Shown here one piece after another: positions 1-11,148 of a stretch of 64,000 bases of DNA; position 1 is the stretch's first letter; each line of letters begins with the position of its first letter. The stretch lies in contig NZ_JAENHP010000020.1 in NCBI RefSeq assembly GCF_016834655.1, forward strand, positions 62,001 to 126,000. Direction: 5' to 3'. The position numbers were made by a program, and so were the translations under genes. This DNA is from Paractinoplanes ovalisporus. GTDB lineage: Bacteria > Actinomycetota > Actinomycetes > Mycobacteriales > Micromonosporaceae. A model generated the notes under the pieces. That model searched no databases. It was given only the letters and a program-made list of their open reading frames with translations, and was not told the DNA's origin.

Positions 1-102
1 GCGCAGCCGGCGCTCGACGATCTCGTGGAGGGCGTCCTCCACGCGCGCGGCCCGGTGCATCCGGATCGCGGGCGGCTGCCCGCCCGCCGGAGTTGATGCC
101 AC
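1..102 (-). CDS. 5' part of an unidentified protein, cut by the window edge
   Basis: Thirty-four codons are visible, running off position 1. The GTG at 102 is preferred because an AGGGGG ribosome site lies 8 nt upstream; an in-frame ATG at 60 is the alternative. The visible peptide begins VASTPAGGQPPAIRMHR and turns helical and charged (RVEDALHEIVERRLR). No family can be recognised from this length. It follows the membrane protein gene at 206-928 on the same strand after about 100 bp, so it may be co-transcribed with it. Confidence 0.45.
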   Translation of the reverse strand, partial: MASTPAGGQPPAIRMHRAARVEDALHEIVERRLR

Positions 103-205
103 GCTCTGGCCCCCTGCCCGTAGGTGTCGGCGGTCATCCTGCCCGGTTACGGTACCTGCCTAACCTGGCAGTCGCGGCTGAACGCCCCCGCCTCCACTGG
201 GGACG

Positions 206-928
206 CTATGCGTACGCCTTGGTGGCCGGCATCTCACCGGTGGCCCACTGGTCGGCGAACCACTCGTCGCCAGCCGGTTCCTCGGCCGTGGCCGAGCGCA
301 CGATCGCCGCCGCGGCCTCGGCCCGCAGGCTGCGCAGGGCGTCCGCCGCCAGCTCGGACTCGACCCAGGCCGCCTGCTCCCGCTTCTGGGCGTCTTCGTA
401 CTGCGACATGCGGTGGGCCCGGATCGCGTTGCGCAGCAACCCCTCCTGCACCACCGGGTGCAGACGCGGGTTCCAGCCGCGGTGCGCGAGCACGTCGTTG
501 AGCTGGGCCATCGAGATCTCCCGGTTGCGGCAGGCGGCGATGGCGGCGTGGTGCAGGTAGCGCTGCCGGTCGGCGTTCTCCCCCGGCTTGCGGCGCCGGC
601 TCATCAGCGGGAACGCGGCGGCCTGGGTGGTCTCGCGGGAGCGGCGGTCGGCTTCGTCGAACGCCAGCCAGGCGGCGTCGACCTGTTCCTGCGCGGTGGC
701 CCACTCGGCGCGCAGACGGGCGGCGGTGGCCGCGGCCCGCTCGGCCGCCACCGCGACCTCGTCGGCGAAGCGGAGCTTGTCCCGCTCGGCCTCGGTCAAC
801 GGCCGGGGTGGGGCGCTGCGGGGCAGCGCCACATAGACCGCCGCCACGGCGATGGCGAGCAGGATGACCAGCCACAGCGCGGCGGCCTGAGGAATGGAGA
901 CGAAGAAGCTGTGCAGGGCGGTTTCCAT
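206..928 (-). CDS. Single-pass membrane protein with coiled coil, unknown function
   Basis: Encodes 240 residues. One hydrophobic segment lies at about residues 13-35. It is followed by a basic/proline stretch, a charged Ala/Glu/Arg-rich region (about 45-100) that should form a coiled coil, and a mostly helical C-terminal half containing RHxHxx-free, tryptophan-bearing segments such as NDVLAHRGWNPRLHP. The topology suggests a short outside end and a large cytoplasmic part. The ATG at 928 has a GAGG ribosome site 6 nt upstream. Codon use is typical of the window. I do not recognise a named family. The downstream gene at 1-102 and the upstream small membrane protein at 1027-1347 read in the same direction. 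Confidence 0.75.
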   Translation of the reverse strand: METALHSFFVSIPQAAALWLVILLAIAVAAVYVALPRSAPPRPLTEAERDKLRFADEVAVAAERAAATAARLRAEWATAQEQVDAAWLAFDEADRRSRETTQAAAFPLMSRRRKPGENADRQRYLHHAAIAACRNREISMAQLNDVLAHRGWNPRLHPVVQEGLLRNAIRAHRMSQYEDAQKREQAAWVESELAADALRSLRAEAAAAIVRSATAEEPAGDEWFADQWATGEMPATKAYA

Positions 929-1026
929 CGCAACCTCACATGCAGACGCGGATCTCCCGAAAACAACGCTGGGTGGGGCGGCTCTCGCCGCGGGCAGCGG
1001 TCAGCCGCCGGCACGGAACTGGTGCG

Positions 1027-1347
1027 TCAGGCGAGGGGCGGGCCGCGGACGGCCCGGGTGCGCATCGTGACGCCGGCAAGAACGACGATCGCCGCGGCGA
1101 CCAGCAGGGCCGGGGCCGGGGCAGGCAGCGGGACGGTGACCGGCTCCGCCACGGTGGCCGGGGCCGGGGCTTGCTCGGTGACACTGGCCACGGCGGACGG
1201 CGGCGCCGGGGTCGCGCTCGCGGTCTCGAGCCGGGCCGGAGCGAGGTGAGCGGCGAAGGCCAGGGCCAGCATGGCCAGCCCGGCGAGAAAGCGCAGCAAG
1301 CGGTGCCCGTCCCAGTCTCGGGGAAGCACTCGCGCCACGGCCGTCAC
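1027..1347 (-). CDS. Small two-helix membrane protein, Ala/Pro-rich
   Basis: About 106 residues from the GTG at 1347, chosen because an AAGGTAGG ribosome-site-like stretch lies 9 nt upstream. A longer ATG start at 1383 would add 12 basic residues and lacks such a site. Hydrophobic segments lie near residues 18-36 and 74-95, separated by an Ala/Pro/Val-rich extracytoplasmic loop, and the tail is short and basic. No domain is recognised. Low-complexity composition makes the reading frame less certain than for its neighbours, but no competing frame on either strand looks better. Confidence 0.5.
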   Translation of the reverse strand: MTAVARVLPRDWDGHRLLRFLAGLAMLALAFAAHLAPARLETASATPAPPSAVASVTEQAPAPATVAEPVTVPLPAPAPALLVAAAIVVLAGVTMRTRAVRGPPLA

Positions 1348-1435
1348 ACCGATCAACCTACCTTTTCCCGCCGCAACGCGCATGGCTCATCCGAGTTACG
1401 GCCAGTCAGTGACATTTCCCCCGTACGAGGTCTGG

Positions 1436-2263
1436 TCAGCCCGCCATCGCATCTGATCGCTCCCACAGTCCCCGGGCCAGATCGGCGTCCGCGGCCTGGG
1501 CGCTGGTCCGCGCCGGCTTGCGCTTCTCGTAGTAACCACCGGGCTGCCAGTCCACACCCGGCCGCGCCTCGGAGAGCCACACCAACTGGTCGGCCCCCTT
1601 CTCGGGCGTGGTCAGCACATACCGCCGGAACAGCCGGTTGGTGGCGATCACCCGGACCAGCCGGTTGTCGGTTCCGGCCCCGAAACCGGAGGCGACGTTG
1701 CCCGGGTGGATGGCGACCGCGTTGAGGCCCCGGTCGTGATAGCGCCGGTGCAGTTCCCGGGTGAAGAGAATGTTCTCGAGTTTGGACGCGCTGTAGGCCC
1801 GCATCGACTCGAACCGCCGTTCCATGTTCAGGTCGTCCAGGTCGATCCGCGGGGCCAGCCGGGCACCCACGCTCGCGGTCTGGATCACCGTCGCCCGTGA
1901 CGCGATCAGCTTGTCCAGCAACAGTTTTGTGAGCAGGAACGGCGCCAGATGATTGATCTGGAACGTCGTCTCGAACCCGTCCCCGGTCCGTTTCGCGGCC
2001 CCGAAGATCCCGCCCGCGTTGTTGGCCAGCACGTCGATCCGCGCGCAGGCGGCGTTCAGATCCAGAGCCAATTTCCGTACGTCGTCCAGGCGCGTGAAGT
2101 CGGCCCGGAACCACTCGGTCCCGATGCTTTCCGCGACCGCGCGGGTCTTCTTCTCCGACCGCCCCACGACCACGACCCGATGGCCGTTCGCCGCGAGCTG
2201 CCGGGCTGCCGCCGCACCGATGCCGTCACTCGCTCCGGTGATCACCACTGTCCTCGCCGTCAT
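1436..2263 (-). CDS. Short-chain dehydrogenase/reductase (SDR family)
   Basis: A 275-residue classical SDR, an NAD(P)H-dependent oxidoreductase of unknown substrate, cytoplasmic. Visible motifs are the N-terminal Rossmann glycine motif TGASDGIG, the NNAG motif, a catalytic Ser in TASVGA and the YSASK catalytic Tyr/Lys. The C-terminal part, with LVWLSEA and a YYEKRKP end, resembles the retinol-dehydrogenase/WW-oxidoreductase-like SDR subgroup. I start at the ATG at 2263 (MTARTVVITG); the frame stays open to an ATG at 2290 that would add nine residues and run into the intergenic palindrome. It is divergent from a TetR regulator 66 bp away, which is its likely repressor. Confidence 0.88.
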   Translation of the reverse strand: MTARTVVITGASDGIGAAAARQLAANGHRVVVVGRSEKKTRAVAESIGTEWFRADFTRLDDVRKLALDLNAACARIDVLANNAGGIFGAAKRTGDGFETTFQINHLAPFLLTKLLLDKLIASRATVIQTASVGARLAPRIDLDDLNMERRFESMRAYSASKLENILFTRELHRRYHDRGLNAVAIHPGNVASGFGAGTDNRLVRVIATNRLFRRYVLTTPEKGADQLVWLSEARPGVDWQPGGYYEKRKPARTSAQAADADLARGLWERSDAMAG

Positions 2264-2284
2264 ACCAACACCGTACGCCAAACA

Positions 2285-2299
2285 TGTCACTTGGTGTCA
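2285..2299. promoter_or_regulatory. Candidate TetR operator between SDR and tetR
   Basis: TGTCAC-ttg-GTGTCA is a near-perfect inverted repeat (one mismatch between the half-sites) in the 66-bp gap between the divergent SDR and TetR genes. An AGGTGA at 2311-2316 repeats part of the half-site. Its position suits TetR binding to both promoters. This is inference from symmetry and place only. Confidence 0.4.
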
Positions 2300-2329
2300 A
2301 CTACGGCTTCAGGTGATAAGGTGCACGCC

Positions 2330-2902
2330 ATGCCCAACCTCCGCGAACGCACCCGCCGCGCCGTGCAGCTGGAGATCGGCGAGGCGGCCGTCCGGCTGTT
2401 CGCCGAGCGCGGCTACGAGGCGACGACGATCGACGACATCGCGGCAGCGGTCGGCATGTCCAAGCGCAGCGTCTTCCGCTACTTCGCGACGAAGGAGGAC
2501 ATCGTCGTCGGCAAGTTCGAGGTGCGCTCCGGCCGCATGCTGGAGATCCTGCGCGCACGCCCGCTCGGCGAGCCGGTCTGGGTCTCGCTGCGCCGCGTTC
2601 TCGACGTGGTCGACGAGGAGGGTGACACCCGGGCGGTCCAGCGCATGGTCTTCGAGACACCGGCTCTGCTCGGCGTCTACCTGCGGCTCCTGCAGGGCAT
2701 GCAGGAGCCGGTGGCGGCCGAGCTCGTGACCCGGGCCGAGGCGGCCGGAATCCCTTACGCCGCCGAAGATCCGGCGCCGCGGGCGGTCACCGCGGCCGCC
2801 TTCGCGTGCCTGGTGGTGGCCCAGCAGACCTGGCTGGCCGCCGACGGCTCGCTGGCCGGCCACCTGGACCGGGCGATGGCCGCCGTCCAGGCGCGGGCCT
2901 GA
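2330..2902 (+). CDS. TetR family transcriptional regulator
   Basis: A 190-residue cytoplasmic repressor-type protein. The N-terminal TetR helix-turn-helix spans about residues 20-58, with RLFAERGYEATTIDDIAAA followed by MSKRSVFRYFATKEDI, a near-consensus recognition helix. The C-terminal half is the variable ligand-binding/dimerisation domain and reveals no inducer. The ATG at 2330 has TAAGG upstream; a GTG three codons earlier is possible. Divergent transcription from the SDR gene and the palindrome between them suggest local control of that dehydrogenase. Confidence 0.88.
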   Translation: MPNLRERTRRAVQLEIGEAAVRLFAERGYEATTIDDIAAAVGMSKRSVFRYFATKEDIVVGKFEVRSGRMLEILRARPLGEPVWVSLRRVLDVVDEEGDTRAVQRMVFETPALLGVYLRLLQGMQEPVAAELVTRAEAAGIPYAAEDPAPRAVTAAAFACLVVAQQTWLAADGSLAGHLDRAMAAVQARA

Positions 2903-2956
2903 CCGCGGCTACTGGCGAGTGGGCCGCGCCGGCCCGGGCCGGCCCCGGACACGACG

Positions 2957-2984
2957 ATGGCGCCGATCGGAGGACCGGCGCCAT
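2957..2984. terminator. Hairpin between convergent genes
   Basis: A 9-bp perfect stem (ATGGCGCCG with CGGCGCCAT) and a 10-nt loop lie between the end of tetR (2902) and the end of the minus-strand small membrane protein gene (2997). No clear U-tract follows on either strand, as is common in high-GC actinobacteria. It could terminate both genes. Confidence 0.5.
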
Positions 2985-2996
2985 GTGTCGGTGCTG

Positions 2997-3212
2997 CTAC
3001 TTGCTGGGTGGCGGGACGTCGACGTCGCACGTGATCTTCGGGTTGACGCCGGCCCAGTTGAGGGGGCCGGCCACCGTGGTGACGACGATCGTGCCGAACT
3101 CGGCGCAACTGGTGTCGCTGGTGTCGGAGAAATAGCCTCGCTCGTAGGCGGCCACGCCGCCCAGCACGAGCCAGATGATGAGAATCAGCCCGCCGATCGA
3201 GCCTGCGCGCAT
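2997..3212 (-). CDS. Small single-pass membrane protein, 71 aa
   Basis: An N-terminal transmembrane helix (about residues 4-24, GGLILIIWLVLGGVAA) is followed by an outward-facing region with two cysteines (one in DTSCAEF, one in KITCDVD) that could form a disulphide. The ATG at 3212 has a perfect AGGAGG ribosome site, which supports expression. The arrangement recalls the short actinobacterial membrane proteins annotated only as hypothetical. No function can be inferred from neighbours. Confidence 0.72.
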   Translation of the reverse strand: MRAGSIGGLILIIWLVLGGVAAYERGYFSDTSDTSCAEFGTIVVTTVAGPLNWAGVNPKITCDVDVPPPSK

Positions 3213-3266
3213 CGGGGCCTCCTATGCCGTGGGGATGGCACCCGGATACCCATCAGCGATTGATCT

Positions 3267-4097
3267 CTAAACGGGAGCCTTCACCGCCTGGAGCGTGTAG
3301 GAGTGGGGCAGCCGGTCGGGGCGGTCGGCCAGCTGGAACTCGCCGTGGCCGATGTCGGTCATCTGGCCGTTCTCGAGGGCCTCCCACGGCACGCTCGTGT
3401 GCTCGGCCAGGCCGGTCACCGTCAGGCCGGCCTCCAGCACCGCGGTCACGATCTCGCCGAGCCCGTGGTTCCACTCGACGGTCTTGTTGTGCGCGAACTC
3501 GACGTCGGTCTCCACATAGGTGCCGGCCTCGTCCCAGACCTGCCCCTCCACCGTCTCGAAGTAGGGGTGTTCCAGGGCCACCAGCCCGTCGCGCCGGTCG
3601 TAGTCGAGCGACCACAGCACCGGGTGGCCCTCGCGGATGAAGAGCCGGCCGCCCGGCTTGAGCAGCGCCGCGACGGTGGCTGCCCAGCGGCGGATGTCGG
3701 GCAGCCAGCAGAGCGCGCCCACGCCGGTGTAGACGAGGTCGTAGCCCTCCCCCACCGCGGACACGGCGTCATAGACGTCGGACCGCACGAAGGTCACATC
3801 GGCCCCGGCCAATGCGGCGATGCGCCGGGCCTGTTCGAGCGACTTGTCGGAGAAATCGAGCCCGGTCATCGTGGCGCCGAGCCGGGCCAGCGACACCGTG
3901 TCGGTGCCGATGTGGCATTGCAGGTGGACGCCGCGCAGGCCCGCGATGTCGCCGAGCAGCGGGAGGTCGAACCGGACGACCTCGCTGAGATAGGCCGGGT
4001 CGGCGGCGAAACGGTCGACGGCATAACCGGGTGAGGCGGCGTGGGCGGCCGCGCGGTCGTCCCAGTTGGCGCGATTCAGCTCGCGATAGTCGGTCAC
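3267..4097 (-). CDS. Class I SAM-dependent methyltransferase
   Basis: A 276-residue cytoplasmic methyltransferase with small-molecule-type architecture. The SAM-binding region begins near residue 53 (GVHLQCHIGTDTVSLARLG). An acidic strand end follows at TGLDFS, then the motif II/III region DLVYTGVGALCWLPD and the post-motif LLKPGGRLFIREGHPVLW. The first Gly-rich loop reads CHIGTDT instead of the usual GxGxG; this HIGTD variant is common in one methyltransferase subgroup. I use the GTG at 4097 (VTDYRELNRANWD), because the upstream in-frame extension is low-quality sequence. It is divergent from the ROK gene; the acceptor substrate is unknown. Confidence 0.85.
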   Translation of the reverse strand: MTDYRELNRANWDDRAAAHAASPGYAVDRFAADPAYLSEVVRFDLPLLGDIAGLRGVHLQCHIGTDTVSLARLGATMTGLDFSDKSLEQARRIAALAGADVTFVRSDVYDAVSAVGEGYDLVYTGVGALCWLPDIRRWAATVAALLKPGGRLFIREGHPVLWSLDYDRRDGLVALEHPYFETVEGQVWDEAGTYVETDVEFAHNKTVEWNHGLGEIVTAVLEAGLTVTGLAEHTSVPWEALENGQMTDIGHGEFQLADRPDRLPHSYTLQAVKAPV

Positions 4098-4197
4098 TCG
4101 GGCACGATATGCCGTCGTGAATGCCGTCGGCTTACGATTTTCCGGCGGACTGGCGTTAGATGGCAGTTCAGACGGTTGAGCGACAAGGGGTGCGGGT

Positions 4198-5436
4198 TTG
4201 GAGACCAGGCGTACGACGGTGCGTGACGTCCGCCGGGCGAACCGGGCCGGCCTGCTCACCGACCTGTTCCACGGCGGTCTGCAGAGCCGGCAGCAGCTGG
4301 CCGCGAGCACGGCCCTGAGCCAGGCCAGTGTCAGCAATCTGATCGGCGAGATGATCGAGGAAGGTCTCGTCGAGGAGGCGGGCCTGGTCGGTTCGGACGG
4401 CGGGCGGCCACGGGTGCTGCTGCGGGTCCGGCCCGGTTTCCGCTACGTGGTGGGCGCCGAGGTGGGCGAGACACGCGTGCTGGTCGAGCTGTACGACCTC
4501 GAGATGACCCGCCTGGCCGCGGTGCGCCTGGAGCACGACGACGAGCCCGAGCAGGTGGCCGGCCGGATCCTGACCGGCCTGCGCGAGGTGCTGGAGCAGA
4601 CCGGTGTCGCCCCGGCCGACGTGCTCGGCTTCGGGGTCGGCGTCCCGGGTGTCGTGGGCCGCGACGGTGTCGTCGACTCGCAGTCGACCGGGTGGGACGC
4701 GGTCCGGCTGGGCGCGATGCTGGGGGCGGGCACCGAGGTGCCGATCTTCGTGGAGAACGGCGCCAAGACGCACGGCCAGGCCGAGATGTGGTTCGGTGCG
4801 GGCCGCGGCGCCCGGCACGCGGTGATCGTGATGATCGGGACCGGGGTGGGCGCGGCCGTCGTGATGGACGGGCGCAGCTACTACCGCGGCGCCAACAGCA
4901 ACGCCGGCGAGTGGGGTCACACCACGCTGATCTACGACGGCGACGAGTGCCGGTGCGGGGCGCGGGGCTGCCTGGAGGCCTACATCGGCGCCGATCGGAT
5001 CGGCCGTCGTCTGGCGGCCGCGACCGGGGAGCCGTACGGGAAAACGCTGTTGCACAGTTATCTGGAGCGCGACGAGCTGCCTGGGAACGCGACGGCGGTC
5101 TTCGAGCAGACCGCGGGCTATCTGGGCGCCGGGCTGGCCGACCTGATCAACCTGTTCAGCCCCGAGCGCATCGTCGTCGGCGGTGACACGGGATCGGCGT
5201 TCGCCCGGCGTTTCCTGCCCGAGATCCGGGAGGCCGCGGCCCGGCACGCGCTGCGCCGCCCGTACGCGCAGACCAGCATCACGGTGGGCGAACTGGGCTC
5301 GGACGCGGTCGCGATGGGCGCCGCCACCCTGCCGATCGCCCAGCTGCTGGCCGAGGGCGGGCTGGCCGAGCCGCCCGAGCCGGTGCTGGCGTTCACTCCC
5401 CGCCAGCGCCGCCCGGGCGACCGGGCCCGCCGCTAG
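4198..5436 (+). CDS. ROK family transcriptional regulator
   Basis: A 412-residue sugar-responsive DNA-binding protein. An N-terminal winged helix (about 15-75, QLAASTALSQASVSNLIGEM) precedes a ROK sugar-kinase-like domain. The glycine motif MIGTGVGAAVV is present. The zinc-binding ROK signature appears as GH...CRCGARGCLEAY (about residues 240-262), with the coordinating His and Cys residues intact. The start is TTG at 4198, with an AGGGG ribosome site 7 nt upstream; this start is unusual in the window. It ends 30 bp from the convergent beta-glucosidase gene, so regulation of that locus is plausible. ROK repressors typically respond to glucose, xylose or glucosides. Confidence 0.9.
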   Translation: METRRTTVRDVRRANRAGLLTDLFHGGLQSRQQLAASTALSQASVSNLIGEMIEEGLVEEAGLVGSDGGRPRVLLRVRPGFRYVVGAEVGETRVLVELYDLEMTRLAAVRLEHDDEPEQVAGRILTGLREVLEQTGVAPADVLGFGVGVPGVVGRDGVVDSQSTGWDAVRLGAMLGAGTEVPIFVENGAKTHGQAEMWFGAGRGARHAVIVMIGTGVGAAVVMDGRSYYRGANSNAGEWGHTTLIYDGDECRCGARGCLEAYIGADRIGRRLAAATGEPYGKTLLHSYLERDELPGNATAVFEQTAGYLGAGLADLINLFSPERIVVGGDTGSAFARRFLPEIREAAARHALRRPYAQTSITVGELGSDAVAMGAATLPIAQLLAEGGLAEPPEPVLAFTPRQRRPGDRARR

Positions 5437-5465
5437 AGACTCGACCGGCCCGTCCGGCCAAGGGG

Positions 5466-6854
<1,389 letters not shown>

Positions 6855-6876
6855 GGCTCTCCAGTAAGCGGGGATT

Positions 6877-6918
6877 GTTAAAAGGGCCGGCCCACTCGCG
6901 GAAAAGTGGACCGGCCCC
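6877..6918 (-). terminator. Rho-independent terminator after the transporter operon
   Basis: On the minus strand a 13-bp stem (GGGCCGGTCCACT with AGTGGGCCGGCCC, one G-U pair) is followed by TTTTAAC. It begins 4 bp past the stop codon of the ATPase gene at 6922 and ends 22 bp before the glucosidase start. This is the clearest U-tract terminator in the sugar locus. It should reduce glucosidase expression relative to the transporter. Confidence 0.75.
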
Positions 6919-6921
6919 GTT

Positions 6922-7926
6922 TCATCCGACGGGTTGCTCCGTGGGATGCAGCCAGCACGCGACGGAACGTGCGGCTCCGTCCGGGCTGTCCGGGCGCCCG
7001 AGCACCGGGATGTGCGTCGAGCACGGCTCGAACGCCTTCGGACAGCGGGGGTGGAACGAGCAGCCGCTGGGCATGCCGGCCAGGTCGGGCGGCGACCCGG
7101 GGATGCCGGCCAGCTCGCGGCGGGGCCCGCGCAGGGCCGGGAAAGAGCTCAGCAGACCTTTCGAGTACGGGTGGAGCGCGTCCCGATAGATCGTGTTGGC
7201 CGGCGCCTCCTCGACGATCCGGCCGCCGTACATGATGGCGATCCGGTTGGAGAACTCGACCAGCAGCGACAGGTCGTGCGTGATGAAGATGACCGAGAAG
7301 CCCAGCCGCTCGCGCAGCTCGATGAGCTGGCCCAGGATCTGCCGCTGCATCACCACGTCGAGGGCGGTGGTCGGCTCGTCCATGATCACGACCTGGGGCT
7401 GCAGGATCAGCGCCATGCCGATCATGACGCGCTGCCGCATGCCGCCGGAGAGCTGGTGCGGGTACGCGTCCATCCGGTCGGCCGCGATACCGACCAGCTT
7501 GAGCATCTCGCGGGCCCGGGCGTTGCGGCTGTGCTCGCTCATCTTGGGGTCGTGGGCCTTGAGCACGTCGGTGAGCTGGGTCGAGATCTTGTGCACCGGG
7601 TTGAGCGAGTTCATCGCACCCTGGAACACGATCGCCGTCTCGGCCCACCGGAACGCGCGCAGTGCCTTGTCCGAGAGCCCGAGGACGTCGTACGGGTCGC
7701 TCTTCTCGGGGTGGTAGATGACCTCGCCGCCGGTGATCACTCCCGGCGGGGCGAGCAGCCGGGTCAGGCCGTAGGCCAGCGTCGACTTGCCGGAGCCGCT
7801 CTCCCCGGCCAGGCCGAGAACCTCGCCGCGGTGCAGGGTCAGGTTGACGTCGCGGACCGCGCGTACGGCCTTGTCGCCGAGGCCGTACTCGACGTTGAGG
7901 TTGCGGATCTCGAGAACCGGTTCCAT
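6922..7926 (-). CDS. ABC transporter ATPase, OppD/DppD type
   Basis: A 334-residue nucleotide-binding subunit of an oligopeptide-class importer. The Walker A is GESGSGKST (residues 41-49). The Q-loop FQGAMNSLNP, signature LSGGMRQRV, Walker B VVIMDEPT and H-loop THD are all intact. The C-terminal Opp/Dpp extension carries the cysteine motif FHPRCPKAFEPC, which in this family may hold an Fe-S cluster. The ATG at 7926 lies 2 nt after the stop of the upstream permease gene, so translation is coupled. It should pair with the second ATPase (9992-11074) as a heterodimer on the two permeases. Confidence 0.93.
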   Translation of the reverse strand: MEPVLEIRNLNVEYGLGDKAVRAVRDVNLTLHRGEVLGLAGESGSGKSTLAYGLTRLLAPPGVITGGEVIYHPEKSDPYDVLGLSDKALRAFRWAETAIVFQGAMNSLNPVHKISTQLTDVLKAHDPKMSEHSRNARAREMLKLVGIAADRMDAYPHQLSGGMRQRVMIGMALILQPQVVIMDEPTTALDVVMQRQILGQLIELRERLGFSVIFITHDLSLLVEFSNRIAIMYGGRIVEEAPANTIYRDALHPYSKGLLSSFPALRGPRRELAGIPGSPPDLAGMPSGCSFHPRCPKAFEPCSTHIPVLGRPDSPDGAARSVACWLHPTEQPVG

Positions 7927-7928
7927 CT

Positions 7929-9011
<1,083 letters not shown>

Positions 9012-9014
9012 CGA

Positions 9015-9991
9015 TCAGCCCTCCTTGCGGGTGCGCGGGTCGAGGAGCAGGTAGGCCAGGTCGGCCAGCAGGTTGGCGACCAGCACCGAGATGGTGATGA
9101 CCAGGAAGATGCCCTGCATCAGCGGGTAGTCCTTGGCTCCCAGCGCCTGCAGCAGGATGAAGCCGAGGCCCGGGTACGAGAACACGATCTCCACCAGCAG
9201 CGTGCCGCCGACGATGAAGCCCAGCGACAGCGCGAAGCCGGAGATGTTGGGCAGCAGCGCGTTGCGGGCCGCGTAGCTGACCGCCACCCGGCGCTCGGAG
9301 AGTCCCTTGGCGTGCGCGACGGTGATGTAGTCCTCGGACGACACCGTCACCATCATGTTGCGCATGCTCAGGATCCAGCCGCTGACCGACGAGATCAGGA
9401 TGGTCAGCGCGGGCAGCAGGCTGTGCTGGATGGCGCTCGGGATGAAGTACTGGTCCCAGGCCGGCACCAGCGCCGAGTCGAAGCCGCCGGACGACGGGAA
9501 GAAGCTGTCCGGGCCGGTCAGCAGGTAGATCGCGATGATGCCGAGCCAGAAGTACGGCACCGACGAGAAGAACGTGGTGACCGGCAGCAGGCCGTCGGTC
9601 CACGAACCGCGGCGCCAGCCCGCGAACACGCCGAGCCCGGTGCCGATCAGGAAGCTGATCACCGTGGTGATGCCGACCAGCGTGACCGTCCAGGGCAGCG
9701 CGTCGCCGATGATCTCGGAGACCGGCGACGGGAAGAACGTGAAGGACAGGCCCAGGTCGCCCTGGAACAGCTGCTTCCAGTAGTCGATGTACTGCGCCCA
9801 CAGGCCCTTGTCGTCGTCCAGGCCGAACAGGACGTAGAGCGAGTTGATGGCCTCGGTGCTCAGCTGGCCGCGGAACTTCGCGATCAGCGACTGCACCGGG
9901 TCGCCCGGCACCAGGCGCGGGATGAAGAAGTTCAGGGTGATCGCGGCCCACGCGGTGAACAGGTAGAACGCGATGCGCTGGAGGAAGTACT

Positions 9992-9995
<4 letters not shown>
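9015..9995 (-). CDS. ABC transporter permease, OppB/DppB type
   Basis: A 326-residue inner-membrane subunit with about six helices. The N-terminus MKYFLQRIAFYLFTAWAAIT, the FxxPRLVPGDPV motif at about residues 25-33, and the coupling loop ITVAHAKGLSERRVAVSY are characteristic of OppB proteins. Its start codon overlaps the stop of the upstream ATPase gene by 4 nt (ATGA), which makes translation coupling likely. Together with the OppC-type protein it forms the translocation pore. Confidence 0.93.
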
Positions 9996-11074
<1,079 letters not shown>

Positions 11075-11106
11075 GGCGTTGCTTCCTTTGCGGGGGGTGG
11101 CGGAAT

Positions 11107-11140
11107 GCCGCTCCCCGCGCCATGCGGCACGGGGAGCGGC
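11107..11140 (-). terminator. Intercistronic hairpin after the binding-protein gene
   Basis: A perfect 11-bp stem (GCCGCTCCCCG with CGGGGAGCGGC) and a 12-nt loop start 8 bp past the stop of the binding-protein gene. There is no U-tract. In ABC operons such hairpins stabilise or partly terminate the upstream message so that the binding protein is made in excess. Confidence 0.6.
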
Positions 11141-11148
11141 GTCGGCGA